A stretch of 64,000 nucleotides of DNA from assembly GCF_900156315.1 (NCBI RefSeq), contig NZ_FTNI01000019.1, positions 62,001 through 126,000 of the forward strand. The letters run 5' to 3'. How positions within the stretch are numbered: the stretch's first letter is position 1; every line of letters begins with the position of its first letter. Origin of the DNA: Microbispora rosea (GTDB lineage Bacteria; Actinomycetota; Actinomycetes; Streptosporangiales; Streptosporangiaceae). The notes below the pieces were generated by a model. The model had not been told where the DNA came from and ran no database searches. It saw only the letters and a program-made list of their open reading frames with translations. Of this stretch, positions 9,096 to 18,160 are shown piece by piece. The position numbers and the translations under genes are program-made.

Positions 9096-9179
9096 CTTAT
9101 TGTGGTCCGTTTTGGGGGCTATGCCCGGGTGCCGGTAGCGTGACGAGTGGCGCATTACGCCGACCGTCAGGAGATGAAG

Positions 9180-10016
9180 GTGACCGTTCCCGCGGAGGCC
9201 GCCAGGCGGCGCATAGTTGATCTCTTTCTGTCCAGCGAGGAGCGGTTGCTCCAGCGGTGGACTCAGGTGTCCGGAGCGTCTCCCGACGAACTACGGGACC
9301 TTTATCAGGCGTTGCGTACCGCTCTCGGCAGCGAGGACGGAGACTTCGCCGACGTACGAGGGCTACTCGCCGAGCTCTCCCGCGCCCGGGCCCGGCAGGG
9401 GCACACGCCCTCCGACACCGCGCGGCTCGTCTTCTCGCTCAAAGAGGCGTTGTACGAGGTGGCCGAGGCGGACGGCGGCCCGGAGGCGCTACGCGGGTTC
9501 GTGTGGTTCTCCCGGCTCGTCGACGACCTGGGCCTGTTCACCTTCGAGACCTACAGCGCCGCCCGAGAGAAGATCATTCTCGACCAGACGGAGCAGCTGC
9601 TGGAGCTGTCGACCCCCGTGGTCAAGCTGTGGGAGGGCATCGTCGCCGTGCCGCTCGTCGGCACGCTCGACTCGGCCCGCACCCAGGTCGTCATGGAGAA
9701 GCTGCTCCAGACCCTGGTCGACACGGGCTCGGAGCACGCCGTCATCGACATCACCGGCGTGCCGGCCGTCGACACGCAGGTCGCCCAGCACCTGCTCAAG
9801 ACCGTCGTCGCCGCCCGTCTGATGGGCGCGGAATGCGTGATCTCCGGCATTCGCCCGCAGATCGCGCACACGATCGTCACGCTGGGCATCGAATTCGGCG
9901 ACATCGTCACCAAGGCCTCGCTGGCCGACGCGCTGTCGTACGCGCTGAGGCGGAGCGGCGTGGAGATCGCGGGCGCGGCGAAGACGCGGATCGCGGTCAG
10001 GGCGGAGCGCGCCTGA
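9180..10016 (+). CDS. rsbR: Stressosome scaffold RsbR-like STAS protein
   Basis: First gene of the stressosome operon. The N-terminal ~150 residues form a helical sensor of the RsbRD/non-heme globin type, and the C-terminal STAS domain (~160-265) has the conserved Thr199 in VPAVDTQ, the position phosphorylated by RsbT in Bacillus. The GTG at 9180 is preferred because AGGAG ends six bases upstream; ATG at 9174 would abut the ribosome binding site and GTG at 9147 lacks one. The stop overlaps the rsbS ATG by one base (TGATG). Its input signal is unknown. Confidence 0.88.
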   Translation: MTVPAEAARRRIVDLFLSSEERLLQRWTQVSGASPDELRDLYQALRTALGSEDGDFADVRGLLAELSRARARQGHTPSDTARLVFSLKEALYEVAEADGGPEALRGFVWFSRLVDDLGLFTFETYSAAREKIILDQTEQLLELSTPVVKLWEGIVAVPLVGTLDSARTQVVMEKLLQTLVDTGSEHAVIDITGVPAVDTQVAQHLLKTVVAARLMGAECVISGIRPQIAHTIVTLGIEFGDIVTKASLADALSYALRRSGVEIAGAAKTRIAVRAERA

Positions 10017-10381
10017 TGGAACGTGTGCCGATTCTCAAGCTCGGCGACATCCTGATCGTCTCGATCCAGATCGACCTGGACGACCAGAGCGTGCTGGCCC
10101 TGCAGGAGGACCTGGCAGACATGGTGGTCTCCTCGGGCGCGCGCGGCGTCATCATCGACATCACGGCCGTCGAGATCGTCGACTCGTTCATCGGCCGCAT
10201 GTTCTCCACGATCGCCGCGATCACCCGCATGCTCGACGCGGAGACCGTCGTGGTCGGCATGCGTCCCGCGGTGGCGATCACCCTGGTCGAGCTGGGCCTG
10301 TCGCTCGGGGGCGTTCGCACGGCTCTCAACCTGGAGAAGGGCGTCGCGATGCTGGAGCACGTCAGGGGCGCCGCGGGGTGA
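10016..10381 (+). CDS. rsbS: Stressosome core STAS protein RsbS
   Basis: A 121-aa single-domain STAS protein that in Bacillus forms the stressosome core with RsbR and holds RsbT until phosphorylated. The phospho-acceptor Ser57 lies in IVDSFIGRM, the expected motif. Gene junctions on both sides overlap (TGATG with rsbR, GTGA with rsbT), so the trio is translationally coupled. Confidence 0.92.
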   Translation: MERVPILKLGDILIVSIQIDLDDQSVLALQEDLADMVVSSGARGVIIDITAVEIVDSFIGRMFSTIAAITRMLDAETVVVGMRPAVAITLVELGLSLGGVRTALNLEKGVAMLEHVRGAAG

Positions 10382-10779
10382 GCGCGCCCCGGGAGCTGCC
10401 CATCGCCACCAACGGTGACGTCGTCGTCGTGCGCCAGCAGACCAGAAGCCTCGCGGCGGAGATAGGGCTCTCCCTGGTCGACCAGACGAAGATCGTGACC
10501 GCAGCCAGTGAACTGGCCAGGAACGCCCTCGTGCACGCAGGCGGAGGCCGGGTGCTGATCGAGGTGCTGGAGGGCGGGCGGCGGCCGGGCCTGCGGCTCG
10601 TCTTCACCGACGAGGGGCCGGGCATCCCGGACATCGAGCAGGCGCTGACCGAGGGCTGGAGCACCGCCGGGGGGCTGGGACTCGGGCTGAGCGGCTCGCG
10701 GCGGCTCGTGGACGAGTTCGACCTCGTCTCCGCTCCCGGCGAGGGCACCCGCGTGACGGTGACCAAGTGGGCCCGGTGA
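10378..10779 (+). CDS. rsbT: Serine/threonine kinase RsbT (GHKL ATPase)
   Basis: A 133-aa GHKL-type kinase that phosphorylates RsbS/RsbR and, when released, activates a PP2C phosphatase. The N box is SELARNAL, the G1 box is DEGPGIPD, and the Gly-rich G2 loop GGLGLGLSGS is intact, so it should bind ATP. The GTG start overlaps the rsbS stop by four bases. In this operon the natural downstream phosphatase is the REC-GAF-PP2C protein encoded three genes later. Confidence 0.92.
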   Translation: MSAPRELPIATNGDVVVVRQQTRSLAAEIGLSLVDQTKIVTAASELARNALVHAGGGRVLIEVLEGGRRPGLRLVFTDEGPGIPDIEQALTEGWSTAGGLGLGLSGSRRLVDEFDLVSAPGEGTRVTVTKWAR

Positions 10780-10786
10780 CACGGCG

Positions 10787-11782
10787 ATGACCCACCGGTA
10801 CGAGGACGTCTGGGTGTCCACCGCCGACCCGAGTGTGATCGGCGGGGTGCGCAGGACGGCGGTCGCGCTGGCCACGGCCTCCGGGTTCGACCAGAACCAC
10901 ACCGGTCAGGTCGCGGTGGCGGTGACCGAGGCGGTCTCGAACCTGGTCAAGCACGCGGTGGACGGGGTCGTGCTCGTACGCCCCCACCTGGAGCGGCCGG
11001 GCGCGGTCGAACTCGTGGCCGTCGACAAGGGCCCCGGAATCGCCGACCTCGGCCGCGCCCTGCGGGACGGCTACTCCACCTCGGGCACTCTCGGCATCGG
11101 CCTCGGCGCGATCGCCCGCATGGCCACCGGCTGGGACGTCTACTCGGTGCCCGGCAGGGGCACGGTGCTGGTCCTGCACTTCACCCCGGACGGGCTGCCC
11201 GACCCGCCGCTGCGGGTGAGCGGGCTGCGCCGCCCCATCGGCGAGGAGAGCGTGTGCGGCGACGCCTTCGCCTTCGCCGACGATGGCGACGCGATCAGCG
11301 TGCTGGTCTGCGACGGGCTCGGCCACGGCGGCCTCGCCGCGCACGCCTCCCGCGAGGCCGTACGGATCTTCATGGAGGACCCGCACGCCCTTCCGGTCGC
11401 CGCCCTCGAACGCCTGCACCGGGGGCTGGGCCACACCCGGGGCGGGGCGGTCGCGGTGGTGCGGGTCGGTCGTGAGAGCGTCATGTTCGCCGGACTGGGC
11501 AACATCTCGGGCTGGATCGCCCACGCCGAGGGCCGTCAGGGGATGATCTCGCTGCCCGGCATCGCCGGGCACAAGGGCAGGCGTCCCCGGCAGTACGAAT
11601 ACGCGCTGCCGCCGCACGCCACGGTGGTGCTCCACTCCGACGGTCTCACCGACCGCTGGGACCCCGCCTCTTTCCCCGGGCTGTTCGCCCATTCCCCGGC
11701 CGTGGTGGGCGCGACCCTGCTGCGCGACGCGGGCAGCCGCAGGGACGACGCCTGCGTCGTCACCGTCAAACAGGGGCGGTGA
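10787..11782 (+). CDS. RsbT-like ATPase fused to RsbX/SpoIIE-type phosphatase
   Basis: A 331-aa fusion. Residues ~1-135 are a GHKL anti-sigma/RsbT-like ATPase with an N box (TEAVSNLVKHA), G1 box (DKGPGIADL) and G2 loop (GTLGIGLGA). Residues ~150-331 are a small PP2C phosphatase of the RsbX type with metal-binding motifs VLVCDGLGHG, FAGLGNISG and HSDGLTD. In Bacillus RsbX resets the stressosome by dephosphorylating RsbR and RsbS, so kinase-like and reset activities may be joined in one chain here. It begins 7 bp after rsbT and ends in a 4-bp overlap with the next gene. Confidence 0.85.
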   Translation: MTHRYEDVWVSTADPSVIGGVRRTAVALATASGFDQNHTGQVAVAVTEAVSNLVKHAVDGVVLVRPHLERPGAVELVAVDKGPGIADLGRALRDGYSTSGTLGIGLGAIARMATGWDVYSVPGRGTVLVLHFTPDGLPDPPLRVSGLRRPIGEESVCGDAFAFADDGDAISVLVCDGLGHGGLAAHASREAVRIFMEDPHALPVAALERLHRGLGHTRGGAVAVVRVGRESVMFAGLGNISGWIAHAEGRQGMISLPGIAGHKGRRPRQYEYALPPHATVVLHSDGLTDRWDPASFPGLFAHSPAVVGATLLRDAGSRRDDACVVTVKQGR

Positions 11783-13485
11783 CGGGCGAGGTGCTCACCC
11801 GCGCGGAGATCCACAGGGATCAGGACGTCTTCGCCGTACGGCAACTGGGCCGCCGGATCGCCGAACTCGTCGGGCTGGAATCCCAGGATCAGATCCGGGT
11901 GGCGACGGCGCTCAGCGAGATCGGCCGTGAGGCGCTCGCGCTGGGCGCCGGGAGCGTCGTCGTCTTCGACCTGCGTGAGGACCGGCTGGTCATCACCGTG
12001 GACTATCCCGGCGGCGCCGACGTGCGGCAGAGTGAGGGCGTGAAGCTGGCCGGGCGCATGGTCGACGAGATCGCGCTGTCGGCCGAGGACGGACGCGTCA
12101 CGCTGGTGAAGCGGGTGCCCGAGCACCGCAGCCACGGGTCGCTCGACGGCATCCGCGAGGAGCTGGCCCGTCGCGCGCCTCCCACGGTGGCCCTGGACGT
12201 GCTGCGTGAGCAGAACAGGGAGCTGGCCGGCACCCTGGAGGAGGTGCTCCGGCTCAACGCGGAGCTGGCCGAGACCAACCAGGGCGTCCTGGCGCTCTAC
12301 AACCAGCTGTCGACCGAGCTTGAGGAGACCAACCGCGGCGTCGTGGCGCTCTACGCCGAGCTGGACGAGAAGTCGTCCCAGCTCCGGCAGGCGGCCGAGG
12401 CCAGGCAGCGGTTCTGGGCCAGCGTGAGCCACGAGCTGCGGCTGCCGCTGACCTCGATCATCGGGCTGGTCCGGCTGCTGCTCGGCGCGGGCGCGGAGCC
12501 GCTCAGCGAGGAGCAGGAGCACCAGATCACGCTCATCGGCGCCTCCGCCGAGACCCTGCTGACGCTGGTGGGCGAGCTGCTCGACCTGGCCAAGGCCGAG
12601 TCCGGGCGGCTGGACCCCCATCCGTCGATGGTGGACGTGGTCGCCCTGGCCGAGGAGTTGCACATGACCCTTCAGCCCACCGGGCGGGCCGACGGGGTCA
12701 CGCTGTCGGTCGACGTGTCGGACGAGATCGGCGAGATGCTCGTCGACGAGGCGATGCTGACCACCATCCTGCGCAACCTGCTGTCGAACGCGCTGAAGTT
12801 CACCGAGTCCGGGGAGGTGCGGCTGGCGGCCGTCGTGGACTCCGCGATGGCGGAGGTCGTCTTCACCGTCACCGACACCGGGGTCGGCATTCCCCCCGAA
12901 CACCTGGAGCGCGTCTTCGAGGAGTTCTTCCAGGTGCCCGGGGCGCTGCAGCTCAAGGCCAAGGGCACCGGCCTCGGCCTGCCGTACGCGCGGAGGCTGG
13001 CGGAGGCGCTCGGCGGCACGCTGGAACTGGCGAGCAGGCCGGGCGAGGGCACCACGGCCACGCTGCGGGTGCCGCACCGGATGGCCGGCCCGGAGGTGGG
13101 CCGGGTGCTCGTGGCCGACGACGACGCGGGCTTCCGCGCGGTGGCCCGGCGGATGCTCTTCGGGTTCGCCGCCGGGGTGGACGAGGCGGCCGACGGCGTC
13201 GAGGCCCTTGACCTGATGCGTGAACGGCCCCCGGAGGTGGTCCTGATCGACCTGCTCATGCCGCGCCTCGACGGCACGGCGCTGCTGCACAGGATGGCCG
13301 AGGACGACGCGCTGTGCGGCATCCCCGCGGTCGTCGTATCGGTGGTGTCCGAGCAGCCGGGACCGTCGCACCCGGTGCTGTCGAAGCACGGGCTGCGCAG
13401 GGACCAGCTGCTGGAGGCGATCCGGGAGGCCGTACGCGACAAGGCCGGGAACGCGGAGGGGGACGGGCATGGGACCCATGACTGA
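11779..13485 (+). CDS. Hybrid histidine kinase with degenerate RsbT-like N-terminus
   Basis: A 568-aa soluble hybrid kinase. Residues ~10-115 align with RsbT from the same operon, but the N box reads SEIGREAL (catalytic Asn replaced by Glu) and the G1 box DYPGGAD is broken, so this head probably docks rather than binds ATP. A coiled coil (~130-205) with repeated ET-NxGV-ALY motifs leads to HisKA with His218 in SVSHELRLPL, then an intact HATPase_c domain, then a receiver domain with Asp491 in IDLLMP. There is no membrane segment. It probably reads stressosome state and passes phosphate to its own receiver or the next gene product. Confidence 0.88.
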   Translation: MTGEVLTRAEIHRDQDVFAVRQLGRRIAELVGLESQDQIRVATALSEIGREALALGAGSVVVFDLREDRLVITVDYPGGADVRQSEGVKLAGRMVDEIALSAEDGRVTLVKRVPEHRSHGSLDGIREELARRAPPTVALDVLREQNRELAGTLEEVLRLNAELAETNQGVLALYNQLSTELEETNRGVVALYAELDEKSSQLRQAAEARQRFWASVSHELRLPLTSIIGLVRLLLGAGAEPLSEEQEHQITLIGASAETLLTLVGELLDLAKAESGRLDPHPSMVDVVALAEELHMTLQPTGRADGVTLSVDVSDEIGEMLVDEAMLTTILRNLLSNALKFTESGEVRLAAVVDSAMAEVVFTVTDTGVGIPPEHLERVFEEFFQVPGALQLKAKGTGLGLPYARRLAEALGGTLELASRPGEGTTATLRVPHRMAGPEVGRVLVADDDAGFRAVARRMLFGFAAGVDEAADGVEALDLMRERPPEVVLIDLLMPRLDGTALLHRMAEDDALCGIPAVVVSVVSEQPGPSHPVLSKHGLRRDQLLEAIREAVRDKAGNAEGDGHGTHD

Positions 13486-15052
13486 CACCCCGGCGACGGT
13501 GCTGGTCGTCGACGACATCCCCACCAAGCGCTACATCCTGGCGAGCTGGCTGCGCCGCGGCGGGCACCGGGTCGTCGAGGCCGGCGGCGGCGAGGAGGCG
13601 CTGGCCGTCGTCCGCACGCTCAAGCCCGACCTCGTCATCCTCGACGTACGGATGCCCGACGTGGACGGCATCGAGGTGTGCGAGAAGATCAAGGCGGATC
13701 CGGAGACCGCCTCGATCCCGGTGATCCAGGTGTCCGGAAACGCCATCACCCCGGCCGACCGCGCCGAGGGGCTGGAACGCGGAGCCGACGCGTACCTCTC
13801 GGAGCCGATCCAGCCCGACGAGTTCGCCGCGACCGTGCGGGCGACCCTGCGCTACTACCGGGCGCGGCAGCGTGCCGAGCGGATGGCGGCCAGGCTGAGC
13901 GAGCTGGCCGAGATCACGCTGGAGATGAACCAGGCGGAGGACTTCGAACGGCTCCTGTCGGTGGCGGCCGAGGGCTGCTCCCGTTTGCTGGAGCGCTACT
14001 CGCGGGTTCTGGCGATCCCCGCGGACGGACGAGTGCGCAGGTTCTCCGCCCGGCAGGGGGAGCGCGCCGCGGCGCGGCTGGTCCATCCCGACACTTTGGA
14101 GCGGCTGAGCGCGATCTCCATCGGGGAGTCCCCCGGCGTGCAGACGTTCGAGATCGACAGCGCGACCTGGGCCCGCGTCGTCCCCGACAGCGACATCGTC
14201 GCGCGCGTGGCGGGCGTGCTGTGCCGTACGAAGACGGGCCGGTCGCCGGTGTTCCTCGGGGTGGAGACGGGCTCGCCGCTCGACGGCGAGGAGCTGAGCC
14301 TGCTGCGGCAGCTCGGCCAGGCGCTGGCGCTGGCGGTCGACGCGGCCCGCGCCTACGCGGAGGAGCACATGATCTCGCTCACGTTGCAGCGCAGCCTGCT
14401 GCCCGCCGAGATCCCCCGGATCCCCGGCCTGCGGATCAGCGTGCGCTACCAGCCGGCGGTGGACAACGTGGAGGTGGGCGGCGACTTCTACGAGGTCCTG
14501 CCTCTCGGCGATCGGGTCCTGGTCGCGCTCGGCGACGTGCAGGGCCACTCGCTGCACGCCGCCACCGTGATGGCGGAGCTGCGCAACGCGCTGCGGGCGT
14601 CGGTGATCGACGACGTCGATCCCGCCGGGTCGATGAGCCTGCTCAACGCCGTCCTGCGGCGCTACCACCCCGGCATGACGGCGACCGTCTGCCTGATGCT
14701 GATCGATCCCGCGACGGGGGAGAGCGAGATCGTCAACGCCGGGCACATCCCGCCGCTGCTGGCCGGCAAGGGGGCTGCCTATCACCGGTTCGGCAACCTG
14801 CTGCTCGGCGTGGCCCACGAGCGCTATCGGGTGGACCGGGTGCGGCTGCCCGAGGACGCCACCATTCTGCTGTTCACCGACGGGTTGATCGAGGACCGCG
14901 ACAAACTGCTCGACGAGAGTCTGGAGATCGCCCGCCAGCAGGCCGAGGACGTGGGCGACGACCTGGAGGACTTCTGCGACCGGCTGATCGCCACCTTCGG
15001 CGCCCGTGAGGACGACGTGGCGCTGGTCGCCGTCCGGCGGGTGCCGTTCTGA
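13469..15052 (+). CDS. Response regulator REC-GAF-PP2C (RsbU/SpoIIE-type phosphatase)
   Basis: A 527-aa protein with a receiver (~10-130, phospho-acceptor Asp59), a GAF-like segment (~150-290) and a SpoIIE-type PP2C domain (~310-527; motifs GGDFYEVL, ALGDVQGHS, FTDGLIEDRD). RsbU-type enzymes dephosphorylate an anti-sigma-factor antagonist; none is encoded here, so its substrate must lie elsewhere. The receiver's conserved Lys is Glu112 (LSEPIQ), unlike standard phospho-signalling receivers. The ATG at 13469 has GGAGGGGG seven bases upstream and overlaps the hybrid kinase by 17 bp. A hairpin terminator follows. Confidence 0.88.
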   Translation: MGPMTDTPATVLVVDDIPTKRYILASWLRRGGHRVVEAGGGEEALAVVRTLKPDLVILDVRMPDVDGIEVCEKIKADPETASIPVIQVSGNAITPADRAEGLERGADAYLSEPIQPDEFAATVRATLRYYRARQRAERMAARLSELAEITLEMNQAEDFERLLSVAAEGCSRLLERYSRVLAIPADGRVRRFSARQGERAAARLVHPDTLERLSAISIGESPGVQTFEIDSATWARVVPDSDIVARVAGVLCRTKTGRSPVFLGVETGSPLDGEELSLLRQLGQALALAVDAARAYAEEHMISLTLQRSLLPAEIPRIPGLRISVRYQPAVDNVEVGGDFYEVLPLGDRVLVALGDVQGHSLHAATVMAELRNALRASVIDDVDPAGSMSLLNAVLRRYHPGMTATVCLMLIDPATGESEIVNAGHIPPLLAGKGAAYHRFGNLLLGVAHERYRVDRVRLPEDATILLFTDGLIEDRDKLLDESLEIARQQAEDVGDDLEDFCDRLIATFGAREDDVALVAVRRVPF

Positions 15053-15070
15053 CGGTCGTCCACAGGCGAG

Positions 15071-15096
15071 CCGGCCGCCGCCACGACGGCGGCCGG
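15071..15096 (+). terminator. Hairpin after the stressosome operon
   Basis: Ten-base-pair perfect stem CCGGCCGCCG (15071-15080) / CGGCGGCCGG (15087-15096) with a six-base loop, 18 bp after the last stressosome stop codon and just ahead of the ygfZ promoter. There is no T-run, as is usual in this GC range. Confidence 0.6.
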
Positions 15097-15117
15097 GGAC
15101 CGAATAGCCTTGGACGC

Positions 15118-16185
15118 ATGCGGAGCCCTTTGCTTGACACAACCGGTGCGGTGGCCGCGCAGGCGCCGGACGAGACGGTCGCGGCCCACTACGGCGACCC
15201 CTACGCCGAGCAGCGCGCGCTGGCCGGCGGGCGTGCGCTGGTCGACCGGAGCAACCGCGAGGTCGTGCGGATCACCGGGCCCGACCGGCTGAGCTGGCTC
15301 AACGACCTCAGCTCCCAGAAGCTCGACACGCTCCAGCCGGGAACGCCCACCCAGACGCTGCTGCTCGACCCGCAGGGCCGCGTGGAGCACCACCTCACGC
15401 TCGTGGACGACGGCGAGGCCGTGTGGGCCCACGTGGAACCCGGCACCTCGGCCGAGCTGGTCGCCTTCCTGGAGAAGATGCGGTTCATGCTGCGGGTCGA
15501 GGTCGCCGACGTCACGTCGGGCTACGCGGTGGTCTCGCTCGCCCCGCCCGCGCCGGACGGGAGCCCCGCTGCGACCGGCGTGACGGTGGAGGGCGCCGTC
15601 GCGATGGGCGGCGACGTGCTCGTGCCGCGCGAGCGGCTGGGCGGCCTCCCGGACGAGCTGGACCTGCGGCCCGCCGGTCTGTGGGCCTACGAGGCGCTGC
15701 GCATCGCCGCGTACGTGCCCCGGCTCGGGTTCGAGACCGACCACAAGACGATCCCCCACGAGGTCGGGTGGATCGAGGCGGCCGTCCATCTGAGCAAGGG
15801 CTGCTATCGGGGACAGGAGACGGTCGCCCGGGTCCACAACCTCGGCCACCCGCCCCGCCGCCTGGTCTTCCTGCATCTGGACGGCAGCGTGGACGAGCTG
15901 CCTCCGCACGGCGCCCCGGTGACCCTCGGCGTCGGCACGCCGGTGGAGGCCGAGCCGGAGGCCGCCGTCGAGGGCTCCGCCGAGCCGGGCCAGATCGGCT
16001 TCGTGGGGTCGTCGGCTCGCCACTACGAGCTGGGCCCGATCGCCCTCGCGGTCGTGAAGCGCACGGTGCCGGTGGACATCGACCTGCTGGCCGGCGGCGT
16101 CGCCGCGAGCCAGGAGGTCGTGGTGCCGCCGGACGCCGGGCGGAATGTGAAGATCGACCCCGCCCTCCGCCGGCGCATCCGATAG
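15118..16185 (+). CDS. ygfZ: Folate-binding protein YgfZ (iron-sulfur cluster repair)
   Basis: A 355-aa GcvT-like tetrahydrofolate-binding protein that supports assembly or repair of certain Fe-S enzymes. The family hallmark KGCYRGQET is at 227-235 with the essential Cys229. A -10 like TAGCCT (15105-15110) ends seven bases before the ATG and there is no ribosome binding site, so a leaderless mRNA is likely. It is monocistronic: a terminator precedes it and a convergent VanZ gene follows after 4 bp. Confidence 0.93.
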   Translation: MRSPLLDTTGAVAAQAPDETVAAHYGDPYAEQRALAGGRALVDRSNREVVRITGPDRLSWLNDLSSQKLDTLQPGTPTQTLLLDPQGRVEHHLTLVDDGEAVWAHVEPGTSAELVAFLEKMRFMLRVEVADVTSGYAVVSLAPPAPDGSPAATGVTVEGAVAMGGDVLVPRERLGGLPDELDLRPAGLWAYEALRIAAYVPRLGFETDHKTIPHEVGWIEAAVHLSKGCYRGQETVARVHNLGHPPRRLVFLHLDGSVDELPPHGAPVTLGVGTPVEAEPEAAVEGSAEPGQIGFVGSSARHYELGPIALAVVKRTVPVDIDLLAGGVAASQEVVVPPDAGRNVKIDPALRRRIR

Positions 16186-16189
16186 CTCC

Positions 16190-16708
16190 CTAACGGCGGG
16201 CCCACCACCGCCGGGTGCAGAGCGCGGCGAGCACGGCGCCCGCCGCGTTGAGGATCACGTCGTCCACGGAGCTCACCCGCCCGAGCCGCAGGCCGTATTG
16301 GAGGACTTCGACGCCGAGCGACGCGGTGGCCGCGACGGCGGCCACCGCAGCGAGCGAGGCGAAGCGCGCGGAGCGGACCGGGAGCATCGCGCCGAGCGCG
16401 GCGAAGACCAGGAGGTTGCCGCCGATCTGCACGACCGCCGCCCCCGGTGACAAGCGCGCGATCTGCCCGGCCAGGTCCACCAGGGGGACGACGTGCACGC
16501 CCTCCTCCGTGCCCGGGGTGAGGATCATCCAGATCCAGGGCGCGGTCCCGGCCACCATGACGACGTCCGCGACGGACGCGCGGAGGGGAGCGGGACGCCC
16601 TCGGCGGGCGCGGCGGCGGGAGAGGAGCAGGATGGCGAGGGCGGCCACCGGAACGGCGCAGACGGTCGCGACGACGACGTGTCCCCACGTGTCCCACGCC
16701 TCCCGCAT
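16190..16708 (-). CDS. VanZ family membrane protein
   Basis: A 172-aa integral membrane protein with about four or five transmembrane helices. VanZ hallmarks are present: the segment QIGGNLLVFAALGAMLP and the terminal EVLQYGLRLGR ... SVDDVILNAAGA. VanZ gives low-level teicoplanin resistance in enterococci, but most actinobacterial members have no tested role. It is convergent with ygfZ. The dtd gene lies upstream on the same strand, so they could share a transcript. Confidence 0.88.
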   Translation of the reverse strand: MREAWDTWGHVVVATVCAVPVAALAILLLSRRRARRGRPAPLRASVADVVMVAGTAPWIWMILTPGTEEGVHVVPLVDLAGQIARLSPGAAVVQIGGNLLVFAALGAMLPVRSARFASLAAVAAVAATASLGVEVLQYGLRLGRVSSVDDVILNAAGAVLAALCTRRWWARR

Positions 16709-16736
16709 CCGATCATGATGCCAGGCGTACGTGCGG

Positions 16737-17162
16737 TCAGACGTCCAGGACGAGGGTGATCGGGCCGTCGTTGGTGAGGGTGACCTTCATGTCGGCGCCG
16801 AAGACGCCCGTCTCGACCCGTGCGCCGAGCGTCCGGAGCTCGGCCACCACGGCGTCCACGAGGGGCTCGGCCACCGGGCCGGGCGCGGCGGCCTGCCAGG
16901 TGGGCCTGCGGCCCCTGCGCGCGTCGCCGTACAGCGTGAACTGGCTGATCACCAGCAGCGGCGCGCCGATGTCGGAGCACGACTTCTCGCCCTGCAGGAT
17001 GCGCAGTCCCCACAGCTTGGCGGCGAGCCTGGCCGCCTCGGCGCGCCCGTCGGTGTGGGTGACGCCCACGAGCACGAGCAGACCGGGCTCGTCGACGGCG
17101 CCGACGATCTGACCATCCACCACAACGGACGCGGAGCTGACCCGCTGTACGACCGCACGCAT
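16737..17162 (-). CDS. dtd: D-aminoacyl-tRNA deacylase
   Basis: A 141-aa homodimeric editing enzyme that hydrolyses D-aminoacyl (and Gly) esters from tRNA in the cytoplasm. Signature motifs are SQFTLYGD and the C-terminal [10 protein letters not shown], with the cross-subunit Gly-cisPro element in the latter. Only the ATG at 17162 gives the canonical [13 protein letters not shown] start. It is divergent from the asparaginase gene across a 45-bp gap. Confidence 0.95.
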   Translation of the reverse strand: MRAVVQRVSSASVVVDGQIVGAVDEPGLLVLVGVTHTDGRAEAARLAAKLWGLRILQGEKSCSDIGAPLLVISQFTLYGDARRGRRPTWQAAAPGPVAEPLVDAVVAELRTLGARVETGVFGADMKVTLTNDGPITLVLDV

Positions 17163-17207
17163 GGCCCCGAATTCTGCCACGTCCGGGGGCTCCATAGACT
17201 GCCCGCT

Positions 17208-18149
17208 ATGTCGGAAATGGTCGTCGAGGTCGTCCGGTCGGGGTTCGTCGAGTCGGTGCATCGCGCACGCGTGCACGTGATCGGGGCGGACGGCGCACCG
17301 GTCCTGGTGTGCGGGGACACCTCCAGCCTGGCGTCGCCGCGTTCGGCCGTGAAGCCCCTGCAGGCGCTCGCGATGGTGCGGGCGGGCCTGCCGCTGGAGG
17401 ACGAACTGCTCGCGCTCGCCGCCGCGAGCCACAGCGGCGAGCCCTTCCACATCGACGGCGTACGGAAGATCCTCGCGGGCGCGGGGCTGGACGAGACCTT
17501 CCTGCGGTGCCCGGAGGACCTGCCCCTCGACGAGGAGGCGCGCCGCCAGGTCCTGCGGGAGCACGGCGACGCCCGCCGGATCCTGATGAACTGCTCGGGC
17601 AAGCACGCGGCGATGCTCACCACCTGCGTGGTCAACGGCTGGCCGGTCGACGACTACCGCCATCCCGGCCACCCGCTGCAGCGGGCCATCCGCGCCACGG
17701 TGGAGGAGCTCACCGGCGAGCGGGTCGCGGCGACCGGTGTGGACGGCTGCGGCGCGCCGCTGTTCTTCGTCTCGATGGCGGGGGTGGCGCGCGCCTTCCG
17801 CACCCTCACGCTCGCCCCGGCCGGCACGCCGGAGCGGCGCGTCGCCGACGCCATGCGCACGCACCCCGAGTGGACGAGCGGCACGACCCGGGCCGAGAAC
17901 CTGCTGATGAGGGCCGTTCCCGGGCTGCTGGTGAAGTCGGGCGCGGAGGCGTTCGACGCCTTCGCGGACGCCGAAGGCCGGGCCGGGGCCGTGAAGATCG
18001 TGGACGGCGGCGGCCGGGCCCGCGTGCCGGTCACCGTCGCCGCGCTGCGCGCCGCCGGGATCGACGCTCCCGAGCTGGCCGGGCTGGCCACCGCCCCGCT
18101 GTTCGGCGGCGGGGTTCCGGTCGGCGAGGTCCGCGTCCGTCCCGCCTGA
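17208..18149 (+). CDS. L-asparaginase II (Rhizobium etli type)
   Basis: A 313-aa hydrolase of the thermolabile asparaginase/AnsA family, distinct from the bacterial EcAII and plant types. Recognisable segments are [14 protein letters not shown] near the N-terminus, [11 protein letters not shown] in the middle and [13 protein letters not shown]. It would release ammonia from asparagine in the cytoplasm. The ATG at 17208 follows a -10 like TAGACT (17195-17200) by seven bases without a ribosome binding site, suggesting a leaderless mRNA. It is convergent with the next gene. Confidence 0.9.
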   Translation: MSEMVVEVVRSGFVESVHRARVHVIGADGAPVLVCGDTSSLASPRSAVKPLQALAMVRAGLPLEDELLALAAASHSGEPFHIDGVRKILAGAGLDETFLRCPEDLPLDEEARRQVLREHGDARRILMNCSGKHAAMLTTCVVNGWPVDDYRHPGHPLQRAIRATVEELTGERVAATGVDGCGAPLFFVSMAGVARAFRTLTLAPAGTPERRVADAMRTHPEWTSGTTRAENLLMRAVPGLLVKSGAEAFDAFADAEGRAGAVKIVDGGGRARVPVTVAALRAAGIDAPELAGLATAPLFGGGVPVGEVRVRPA

Positions 18150-18160
18150 TCGGTCGCGGG

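Noticed and set aside
8496-9155. A 219-codon minus-strand frame over the Fur gene and its upstream region
   Set aside because: It is antisense to a protein with clear Fur motifs and has no recognisable domain.
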